From positions 287,082 to 351,081 of the forward strand of contig NZ_UNRA01000003.1 of assembly GCF_900537075.1 (NCBI RefSeq): DNA of 64,000 nt, written 5' to 3'. This document shows positions 8,751 to 16,155 of the stretch, piece by piece. The stretch comes from Tropicibacter sp. Alg240-R139 (GTDB lineage Bacteria > Pseudomonadota > Alphaproteobacteria > Rhodobacterales > Rhodobacteraceae). The position numbers were made by a program, and so were the translations under genes. The first letter of the stretch is position 1. Every line of letters begins with the position of its first letter. Under the pieces are notes generated by a model. That model did no database searches, was not told the origin of the DNA, and was given only the letters and a program-made list of their open reading frames with translations.

Positions 8751-11509
8751 TGGCCCAACCTATCCAGCAGCGCAGGCACATGGACCTGGTCGGATTTGTA
8801 ATTTCCAGTCAATACATGCATCACAAGGTTCACGCCGAACCGATAGGCCAGTTCGCGTTGCCGTTCCCCGGCATATCCGCGACCCACGGGCAACAACGTG
8901 CGCCCATCAGGGTCGGTGGCCCAGGCACCCGCCCAGTCGTTGCCGCCGATCACCACGGGCGTCACCCCATCGTTGAGGTTGCGGAACGGCATACCCTCGA
9001 TCTGTTCGGCATCTGGTGGTGCGGCTTCGACCCAGACTTGCGTGTTCTTGTGACGACCGGGGAAGTCCTGCAGTAGGTAGAACGTCCGCGTCAGAACATG
9101 ATCACTGGGGATTGGTTCCAGCGGCGGAATGTCCAAGGGCGCGGCCAGTTTTTGCAACGTGCGTCCATTCGGGCTGGATGCCCCGAATCTGGCAATGTCG
9201 GCGTCGCGGGTGTCGAACAAGATCATGCCGCCTGAGCGCAAGTAAGTGTTCAGCTTGGCATAAGCCTCATCCGAGGGCAGCGGTTGATCGGGGGTGATTG
9301 GCCAGTAAAGCAGCGGAAAGAACGCCAGTTCATCGCGTTCCAGGTCAATGCCGACGGGGTTTGCAGGTTCGATCGATGTGCGGAAAAACAGCGTGTCCGA
9401 CAAACCCCGCAAACCGGCATTTGCGACTCGGTCCAGACTAGCGTCCCCTGTCAGCACATGCGCCAGCACCAATTCGTTGGTTGAGGTGAGAGCAAAATCA
9501 GCTTCCTCCGCCGTTTGCGCGGGCAGATCGGTGGGGAGCATCAGCAGCGCCACAATGGGTGCAATGGCTCGCCCAAACCCCAACCGCCCAGACAACACCA
9601 ACGAGGCGATGACGTCGACCACCAGCAATATCAAAGCGAGGCTTAGCAGAAGTCCGGACAGATCCCGCTCGGGCTCGATCGCGAGGCCGCGTACAGGGAC
9701 CGAAGCGGGCCAATTGGCGGTGCGCAATTGGGTGTCTTCGGTGATCACGTTCATCGCCAGACTGCGATTTTCGTTGGTATAGATGCCGGGGCGCAGGTCG
9801 GGGCCTATGGCATTGTTGACCAGTTGCTCACCGGGTACGCCGGGCAGGTTCCCGGCATCGGACAAGATGCCGAACCCGTCCATGATGTGTGTTGGGGTCC
9901 ATGTGGTGCCTTCCAGGTTCACCGCTTCGCGGATCTTGGCGGCGCTCGATACCGCCAGCCGGTCAAGCATTTCGACAAACAGGCCCGACAGCGGCAAGTT
10001 CGACCATTCCGCGTTGGCAGTGACGTGGAACAGAACCACTTGCCCCAACCCGAGCGTTTTGCGTGTGACCAAAGGCGTTCCATCGTTGAGCGAGGCGATC
10101 ACCCGGTCCGCCAGTGTAGGGTCGGGTTGCGCCATCACTTGCGTCGTCACGGTAACCTCGGTTGGGATCCGCAGACCGAAGAAGGGCGAAGTTTCATCGA
10201 ACGGTGCCAATGTCTTGGCCTCTCCCCAGCTCATGGCACCGCCAACAGAGCGGCCACCACCACGCAGGCGCACGGGCATCAAGGCGTTTTCTTCGGCGCG
10301 GGCCAAATCGCTTGCGGCCAGTCGGGGTCCGGCAAAGCGCAGCAAAAGCCCACCCTTTTCAACCCAGGCGACCAGTTCGGCCTCTTCCAGTTTGGACAGG
10401 GTGGCGATGTCGGCCAAGATGACGACGTCGGGGTTTGCGGGCAGCACCTCGGACAAAGTACCGTCTATGAATTCGGCGGTGGGGACAACCACCTGAGTCA
10501 GGTAGTGTTTGCCGGACAACAGAGCCAACGCCTCGCGACTCTGTCGACTGGCAAAGATTGCGACTTCGTGTCGACGCAGACTGTCGTCGGCGAGGGTCAC
10601 CGCACCGGCCGAACGCTGGCCTTCGAGCTCGAACCGGGTGATCCGAGCGCGCAACTCGGACGGCAGCGACATATCGGCGGTGGCCTCTTCGTCACCGGGT
10701 GCAAATTGGGCGGTTGCGCGCGCCAACACGCGCATTGTTCCCGCAGGATCGCGCCCTTGCGCCAGCAGAGAAACCTCGCGGGTGTCATCGGTCAGGGCGC
10801 GTGCCACGGTTAGACGCACGACACCGTCTTCGAATTTGGCAGGGCGTACAGCAAAGGTGGGTTGGGTTGATTGATAAACTGTGACCGCACCGCGGGAGTG
10901 AAGTAAATCCAGAGTGGCATTGCGACCCGAATAGTCCAGCCCATCGCTGAGCCAGATGGTATCAAAGCCCCCTTCGACCGTGTCAAGAATGTCAGCTATG
11001 CCGTTCAACTGTTTGTCCGAGGGTTGCCATGGTTCTGGCCGCAATCCCGGTATACGAGTGCTCCAGGCGGCGGCCGATTGGAACACCAACGGCTCGGGAT
11101 CGCTTAAGCGCAGCACTGCGACTTGCCGTCCGGCACGCCCTGCCTCGGCCAGCTGCACTGCCAAAAGCTCGCTTTGGTCGGACCATTGGGTCGCTCCGGC
11201 CCAGGTTGCATCCATCACCACTAGTAACGGGCCAGACCCGATCTCATCGCGCGAAGGGTTGAGCACGGGACCGGCCAGCCCGATGATCACTGCCGCTACG
11301 GCCAACATGCGTAAGAGCAACAGCCACCATGGTGTGCGGTCCGAAACGGTTTCGTCGTCCTGGATACCCAAGAGCAAGGTAACAGCAGGAAACAGCCGCC
11401 GGATTGGCGCTGGAGGTACAGCCCGCAACAGCAACCATAGGATCGGCAAGGTCAGCAACCCCAGCAACAGCCAGGGTGCGGTGAACCCGATGCCTGCCAG
11501 AATGGTCAT
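8747..11509 (-). CDS. BatA / DUF4159 domain membrane protein
   Basis: A 920-residue protein. The N-terminus is a BatA-type domain with two membrane helices (FTAPWLLLGLLTLPILWLLL and LRMLAVAAVIIGLAGPVL), followed by a vWA-like region, a large periplasmic part, another membrane pair near residues 620-660 and a C-terminal DUF4159 domain from ~680, including GGMILFDTRDAD. It overlaps both neighbours by 4 bases, showing tight translational coupling. Family context (MoxR, DUF58, BatA) links it to aerotolerance-like or envelope assembly complexes; the exact role is unknown. Confidence 0.86.
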   Translation of the reverse strand: MTILAGIGFTAPWLLLGLLTLPILWLLLRAVPPAPIRRLFPAVTLLLGIQDDETVSDRTPWWLLLLRMLAVAAVIIGLAGPVLNPSRDEIGSGPLLVVMDATWAGATQWSDQSELLAVQLAEAGRAGRQVAVLRLSDPEPLVFQSAAAWSTRIPGLRPEPWQPSDKQLNGIADILDTVEGGFDTIWLSDGLDYSGRNATLDLLHSRGAVTVYQSTQPTFAVRPAKFEDGVVRLTVARALTDDTREVSLLAQGRDPAGTMRVLARATAQFAPGDEEATADMSLPSELRARITRFELEGQRSAGAVTLADDSLRRHEVAIFASRQSREALALLSGKHYLTQVVVPTAEFIDGTLSEVLPANPDVVILADIATLSKLEEAELVAWVEKGGLLLRFAGPRLAASDLARAEENALMPVRLRGGGRSVGGAMSWGEAKTLAPFDETSPFFGLRIPTEVTVTTQVMAQPDPTLADRVIASLNDGTPLVTRKTLGLGQVVLFHVTANAEWSNLPLSGLFVEMLDRLAVSSAAKIREAVNLEGTTWTPTHIMDGFGILSDAGNLPGVPGEQLVNNAIGPDLRPGIYTNENRSLAMNVITEDTQLRTANWPASVPVRGLAIEPERDLSGLLLSLALILLVVDVIASLVLSGRLGFGRAIAPIVALLMLPTDLPAQTAEEADFALTSTNELVLAHVLTGDASLDRVANAGLRGLSDTLFFRTSIEPANPVGIDLERDELAFFPLLYWPITPDQPLPSDEAYAKLNTYLRSGGMILFDTRDADIARFGASSPNGRTLQKLAAPLDIPPLEPIPSDHVLTRTFYLLQDFPGRHKNTQVWVEAAPPDAEQIEGMPFRNLNDGVTPVVIGGNDWAGAWATDPDGRTLLPVGRGYAGERQRELAYRFGVNLVMHVLTGNYKSDQVHVPALLDRLGQ

Positions 11510-12381
11510 CTACGTCCTCCGTCCAATGCACGATAGAGCCACAAAAGTGCCGATTGCGCGCTGTCGTTCGTGTGGTGCAGACCCAGTTGCCAGCCGGTCA
11601 GCTGACACAGCTCTTGCAGCTTGGCCTTGCGTTCAGCCAGACGGTCCAGATAGCGGCCCCGCAGCTCTCCGGCTTTGAGTGTTTCGTGACGGACGGTGCC
11701 GCCGACACTCTCGAAAATGGTGCGACCTTGATAAGGAAACAGCTCTTCGCTGGGATCGAGAACTTGCAGCAACACGCCGCGCACGCCGCGATCTGCGGAC
11801 TTGGTCAAGGCCAGTTCCACTTCGGCCAGATCGCCAAGGAAATCCGAGACAAAAACAGCGCGGGCATAGGGCACCATCGCCCGGTGCTCCGGCGGTTCAT
11901 AGTCGGTGTCGACATCCTGTGTCCAAGCCTCGGCCAGTCGGATGATCTGCGCGTTTCCGCGCCGGGGCGGCAGGCGGGTACCTGTCAAACCCACCCGTTC
12001 ACCACCGCGCACCAAAAGGATCGCTATTGCTAAAGCTAACAGCCGCGCGCGTTCCTGTTTCTGCGGCACGCCCTTGTCGGATGCAAACCGCATCGACGCG
12101 CCCTGATCGACCCAGAGCATTACCGATTGCGCGATCTGCCATTCCCGTTCGCGGACAAACTGCTGATCACCGCGCGCCGAGCGGCGGTGGTCGATCAGCC
12201 GTCGACTGTCGCCATGCTGCGCCGGGCGATATTGCCAGAAATCATCGCCCAACCCCGCGCGTCGACGTCCGTGATCGCCCAGCAAGACGGTGCCCGCCAG
12301 TTGCTCGGCATAGGCCAGCAACGGGGGCAACCGGGACGCTTCGGTCTCGGATCTTTCGCGCAAGGAGAGCGTCGGGGTCAC
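11506..12381 (-). CDS. DUF58 domain protein
   Basis: A 291-residue soluble protein with the DUF58 signature: DDFWQYRPAQHGDSRRLIDH followed by R-S-A-R, then a vWA-like fold (VMLWVDQGASM). DUF58 proteins are almost always encoded next to MoxR ATPases, as here, where the gene overlaps the moxR stop by 4 bases and the next gene's start by 4 bases. The protein is presumed to be a client or adaptor of MoxR. The call is firm; function is inferred only from the conserved pairing. Confidence 0.92.
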   Translation of the reverse strand: MTPTLSLRERSETEASRLPPLLAYAEQLAGTVLLGDHGRRRAGLGDDFWQYRPAQHGDSRRLIDHRRSARGDQQFVREREWQIAQSVMLWVDQGASMRFASDKGVPQKQERARLLALAIAILLVRGGERVGLTGTRLPPRRGNAQIIRLAEAWTQDVDTDYEPPEHRAMVPYARAVFVSDFLGDLAEVELALTKSADRGVRGVLLQVLDPSEELFPYQGRTIFESVGGTVRHETLKAGELRGRYLDRLAERKAKLQELCQLTGWQLGLHHTNDSAQSALLWLYRALDGGRR

Positions 12382-13385
12382 GCCGCCGCCTCGGCCGAGC
12401 CCAGGCTGGCCGCTGTGGTTTCGATCAGATCGGCAAGGCTGTCTCCGCGCGCGCGGGCAGCAAAGTTCAGCGCCATCCGATGGCTGAGCACAGGGCGGGC
12501 CATGTCGATGACATCCTCGGCGTTTGGCGCAAGTCGCCCCTGCAACAGGGCACGCGCCCGCACGGTCATCATCAATGCCTGAGCCGCGCGCGGACCCGGA
12601 CCCCAGGCCACGGTTTCAGCCACGCGGTCGGACACACCCGGTTCGTCGGGGCGGAAGGCACGGACCAGATCCAGGATCATCTCGACCACCGACTCGCCTA
12701 CCGGCATCCGGCGGAGCAGGGTTTGCGCATCCAGCAGCTCTCGGTGGGTAAAGACCTGATTGGAGTCGTCTTCTTCAACGCCAGTGGTGGCCAACAGAAT
12801 GTCTCGTTCGGTCGCGCGGTCTGGGTAATTCACGTCGATCTGCACCAAAAAACGGTCAAGCTGCGCTTCGGGCAGGGGATAGGTGCCCTCTTGTTCGATT
12901 GGGTTCTGCGTCGCCAAAACATGGAATGGCGCGCCAAGGCTGCGATCCTCGCCCGCGACGGTCACGGTCTTTTCCTGCATCGCCTGCAGCAGCGCTGATT
13001 GGGTCCGGGGGCTGGCGCGGTTGATCTCATCCGCCATCAGCAGCTGACAGAACACCGGGCCCGGCACAAAGCGGAAATGGCGCGAGCCATCTTCGGCGGT
13101 GTCCAGAACCTCGGACCCCAGAATATCGGCCGGCATCAAGTCGGGTGTGAACTGAATGCGGTTGCCATCCAACCCCATGACCGTCGACAGCGTCTCCACC
13201 AGCCGTGTCTTGCCCAGACCCGGCAGACCGATCAGCAGGGCATGCCCGCCACACAGCAGAGCGGTCAGTGTCAGGTCGACAACCCGCTCTTGCCCGATGA
13301 ACCGGCGGGTGATCGAGGTCTTGGCCTCTTTCAGCTTGGTTTCCAGACGTTCAATCTCGGTGACCAGATCGGCGGGCTCAGACAT
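12378..13385 (-). CDS. MoxR family AAA ATPase
   Basis: A 335-residue AAA+ ATPase. It shows Walker A GLPGLGKTRL, Walker B LLMADEINRASP, the sensor segment ATQNPIEQEGTYPLPEAQLD and an arginine-finger region typical of MoxR. The ATG at 13385 (MSEPADLVTEIERLE) is chosen because a GAGAGGAAAACC ribosome-binding site lies just upstream; a longer open frame reaches 13556 but would overlap the divergent DUF1285 gene. It heads a four-gene operon with 4-base overlaps throughout. MoxR proteins act as chaperone-like remodelling ATPases with vWA partners. Confidence 0.95.
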   Translation of the reverse strand: MSEPADLVTEIERLETKLKEAKTSITRRFIGQERVVDLTLTALLCGGHALLIGLPGLGKTRLVETLSTVMGLDGNRIQFTPDLMPADILGSEVLDTAEDGSRHFRFVPGPVFCQLLMADEINRASPRTQSALLQAMQEKTVTVAGEDRSLGAPFHVLATQNPIEQEGTYPLPEAQLDRFLVQIDVNYPDRATERDILLATTGVEEDDSNQVFTHRELLDAQTLLRRMPVGESVVEMILDLVRAFRPDEPGVSDRVAETVAWGPGPRAAQALMMTVRARALLQGRLAPNAEDVIDMARPVLSHRMALNFAARARGDSLADLIETTAASLGSAEAAA

Positions 13386-13438
13386 GGTTTTCCTCTCGAT
13401 GAACCTATATGTGTCTAAGTGTATCGCGTTGACTGGAA

Positions 13439-14020
13439 ATGGCAAAAACAATGAGCGGACAAAAAGTCGTGACGCCCTCGGCAGATGACATCGCAGAGGC
13501 GATAAAACCGTCCAAAGACAGCGGATTGCCGCCGGTTCACCTATGGAACCCGCCATTTTGCGGCGATTTGGACATGCAAATCCTGCGCGACGGCACTTGG
13601 ATTCACGAAGGGCGGCCCATCACGCGGCCCAAGATGGTGCAGCTTTTTTCGTCGATCCTGAAGCGCGAGGGCGACAAGTTTTATCTGGTTACCCCGGTCG
13701 AGAAGGTGGGAATCACGGTTGAGGATGCGCCCTTTGTTGCCATCGACGTCGACTGCGAGGGGGAAGGTGGCGCGCAGGTGCTGACCTTCACGACCCATGT
13801 CGAGGACCGGGTCGTTGCTGATGCGGACAATCCGGTCCGCCTTGGCGAGGGCAGCAAGCCGACACCCTATGTCATGGTGCGCGCCGGGCTTGAGGCACGG
13901 ATTGACCGCAAAAGTTTTTACCGCATGGTTGAACTGGGTGTTCACCACGACGGCTGGTTCGGCGTTTGGTCTGCAGGTGCTTTCTTTGGTCTCATGCCCT
14001 CGTCCGAGGTTGAAAATTAA
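13439..14020 (+). CDS. DUF1285 domain protein
   Basis: A 193-residue protein of the DUF1285 family, with the conserved segments PPVHLWNPPFCGDLDM, DGTWIHEGRPITR and FYLVTPVEKVGI, and the end VWSAGAFFGLMPS. No membrane segment. It is divergent from moxR, with only 53 bases between the two starts, and its stop overlaps that of the convergent EamA gene by 4 bases. Start could be 13439 or the second Met at 13451; neither has a strong ribosome-binding site. Biochemical function is not known. Confidence 0.88.
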   Translation: MAKTMSGQKVVTPSADDIAEAIKPSKDSGLPPVHLWNPPFCGDLDMQILRDGTWIHEGRPITRPKMVQLFSSILKREGDKFYLVTPVEKVGITVEDAPFVAIDVDCEGEGGAQVLTFTTHVEDRVVADADNPVRLGEGSKPTPYVMVRAGLEARIDRKSFYRMVELGVHHDGWFGVWSAGAFFGLMPSSEVEN

Positions 14021-14952
14021 CGGCGCGATTGGATCTGTGACGCGACAACACCCAACCCAACGATGGCCGCGCCAATGGCTTGGGTCCAGTTCCAGTTTGA
14101 TCCCAACATTACCATGATCACCATCACATAAAACGGGGCGGTGTTGATGTGGAACGTGGCGACGGCCACTCCCAGCTTGTCTACCGCGCCGATGAACATG
14201 ATCTGACTGACAGACATCGCAACAATGGCATAGATCGCCAGCATACCAATCTGTTCCATATCTATGGCCACGCGTGGCGTCACATCAAAACCCAGAACGG
14301 CTGAACCGACCAGCAGCGTTGCCACCATGAGCAACGCGCCCGAGAACGTGATGGTTGATCGCCCCACTGGTCCCAGTTCAGGGAATGCCTGCACGGTTTT
14401 CATGCTGGCCCAAGTGAACAGTGTGGTGGCCACAATCGCACACAGCGCCCCAAGCCCCAGCTGTATGGGGGCCAGGCCGCTGGTGGCAATGATGCCGCCG
14501 ATGATCGACGCGACAACGCCAAAGGCGAACTGCTTGTTCAGGCGGCGGGATTTTGCGCGCACCTCCAAGATGGCTCCGATCAATGGGGCGCACGATGCGA
14601 CAAGTGCAACAGTCACCGGATCTGTAAAAGCCTGAGCGACCAGCAGCAGATAGGTGCCCACACCAAAGCCAAACCCGCCGATCACCAAGGCGCGGGGCCA
14701 GTTTGCGTTTAGAATCCTGCTGGGTCCTTCGACCAACAGCCACAAAGGGAACAGAACGCACAAAGCCATGATCAAGCGGGCAGTGATGATCGTCAGAGAT
14801 GGCCAGTTTTGCAACAAAACCTCGGCTGCTGGAAAGCCCGCAGCCCACGTCATCATGGCCGCAACGCCCAGCATGTTTCCCGAAGCAATGGTCTGCCGCG
14901 CGGAACCGGCGACAGGCGCAGATATCCGGGCGGGATCTGGGCTATAGGCCAT
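14017..14952 (-). CDS. EamA/DMT family transporter
   Basis: A 311-residue integral membrane protein with about ten hydrophobic helices arranged as two EamA repeats, as in drug/metabolite exporters of the RhaT/YdcZ type. The start at 14952 follows an AGGAAAAACGGG ribosome-binding site. The substrate cannot be read from sequence; relatives export amino acids, sugars or small metabolites. It is divergent from the hydroxypyruvate isomerase gene, with 172 bases between starts that should hold both promoters. Confidence 0.9.
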   Translation of the reverse strand: MAYSPDPARISAPVAGSARQTIASGNMLGVAAMMTWAAGFPAAEVLLQNWPSLTIITARLIMALCVLFPLWLLVEGPSRILNANWPRALVIGGFGFGVGTYLLLVAQAFTDPVTVALVASCAPLIGAILEVRAKSRRLNKQFAFGVVASIIGGIIATSGLAPIQLGLGALCAIVATTLFTWASMKTVQAFPELGPVGRSTITFSGALLMVATLLVGSAVLGFDVTPRVAIDMEQIGMLAIYAIVAMSVSQIMFIGAVDKLGVAVATFHINTAPFYVMVIMVMLGSNWNWTQAIGAAIVGLGVVASQIQSRR

Positions 14953-15124
14953 CCCGTTTTTCCTGTTCGAATATGGGTCAATCGCCTGATTCGGCGTTAC
15001 CCTCCTCGTGTCGCCCGAAATCGCCCTGCCATCTGGCCGGTTTTCGACAATGTGTCGTTTTCAGAGGCTTGGCTGGATATGGATCGACGGTTTATGCCTA
15101 TCGGTGAACCTCAGGAGGGGTCCG

Positions 15125-15883
15125 ATGCCCAAGTTTTCCGCCAATATCTCTCTGCTCTTTGCCGAGCTTGCTTATCTCGATCGTTTTCAAGCGGCGGCAG
15201 AAGCGGGGTTCGAGGCAGTCGAGATCCTTTTCCCTTATGAGATCGCAGCGCGTGAAACGCGTCGCGCACTTGTAGCCAATGGGCTGAAATTGGTGCTGAT
15301 CAACGCGCCGCCACCGAACTACGCGGGCGGGCAACCGGGATTTGCGGCTGTGCCCGGGGAGGAGGCGCGGTTCCAACGCGATATCACGCGCGTGATGCGT
15401 TATGTCGAGCAGCTGCGGCCCGGTATGGTGCACATCATGGCAGGCTACGAACAAGGTGCGCAGGCGCAACAGACCTTTGTGCGTAACCTGCAATGGGCGG
15501 CGGATCATGCGCCAAGCCAGCAATTCACCATCGAGCCGCTGAACCCCGGCGATCAGCCTGGCTATTTCCTGAACGACTATGATCTGGCCGCAGACGTTCT
15601 GGATCTGGTGGATCGCCCCAATGTAGGCCTGCAATATGACACCTATCACGCAGAGGTGATCCATGGTGATGCCCTCAAAGTGTGGGAACGCTTCCACTCG
15701 CGGGCCGTTCATGTCCAGATCGGCGCTGCGCCGGATCGGTCAGAACCAGGGCGGGGCATGATGGACTTTCCAGCCCTGTTTCAGGCGTTCGATGATGCCG
15801 GGTACAGCGGATGGGTCAGCGCCGAATACAAACCGTCGAAACCTCGGACCGTTGATACACTCGGGTGGAGGCCCGCCAATTAA
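15125..15883 (+). CDS. hyi: Hydroxypyruvate isomerase
   Basis: A 252-residue TIM-barrel protein of the Hyi family (xylose-isomerase-like AP endonuclease 2 superfamily), close to the family's ~258 residues. It shows the N-terminal FSANISLLFAEL, the middle IEPLNPGDQPGYFLND and HVQIGAAPDRSEPG segments that hold the metal-binding Glu, Asp and His residues. It interconverts hydroxypyruvate and tartronate semialdehyde in glyoxylate and glycerate metabolism. The ATG at 15125 has an AGGAGGGG ribosome-binding site; in-frame codons upstream to 15008 are not family-like. A small DUF2798 gene follows directly. Confidence 0.92.
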   Translation: MPKFSANISLLFAELAYLDRFQAAAEAGFEAVEILFPYEIAARETRRALVANGLKLVLINAPPPNYAGGQPGFAAVPGEEARFQRDITRVMRYVEQLRPGMVHIMAGYEQGAQAQQTFVRNLQWAADHAPSQQFTIEPLNPGDQPGYFLNDYDLAADVLDLVDRPNVGLQYDTYHAEVIHGDALKVWERFHSRAVHVQIGAAPDRSEPGRGMMDFPALFQAFDDAGYSGWVSAEYKPSKPRTVDTLGWRPAN

Positions 15884-15894
15884 GGAGAGGTCAG

Positions 15895-16101
15895 ATGCTG
15901 CCAGCCCGATTTGCCCCTGTTTTGTTCGGGTTTCTGGTTTCTGGGATCATGTCTTGCATCGTAACCTGCGTGGCAACGATCAAAACTGCTGGTCTTGGCG
16001 GTCATACTTTCGGCAAATGGATGGGCGCACGGGCGTTCAGCTGGCCCATCGCCTTTGCGGTTATCCTGATCGTCGCGCGCCTGGTCAGCCCCAAGGGCTG
16101 A
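15895..16101 (+). CDS. DUF2798 small membrane protein
   Basis: A 68-residue protein with two predicted membrane helices, matching the DUF2798 pattern (LPARFAPVLFGFLVSGIMSC ... WPIAFAVILIVARL). The ATG at 15895 is preceded by TAAGGAGAGG, in which the TAA is the stop codon of hyi, so the ribosome-binding site abuts the upstream stop and the two genes are likely one transcript. No function is known for the family. Confidence 0.85.
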   Translation: MLPARFAPVLFGFLVSGIMSCIVTCVATIKTAGLGGHTFGKWMGARAFSWPIAFAVILIVARLVSPKG

Positions 16102-16155
16102 CCCGCTGCAAAGAGGGCCCGTCGGGCCTGATGCGCAGCGTGCCCGAGGTTAAAC

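Noticed and set aside
9728-10813. A 361-codon plus-strand open frame
   Set aside because: It lies antisense to the BatA-DUF4159 gene, has biased His/Gln/Gly composition and no family motif; a GC-rich shadow frame.
16103-16140. Bulged hairpin between the DUF2798 gene and polA
   Set aside because: The stem is interrupted and lacks a T-tract; terminator function between convergent genes is possible but not supported.
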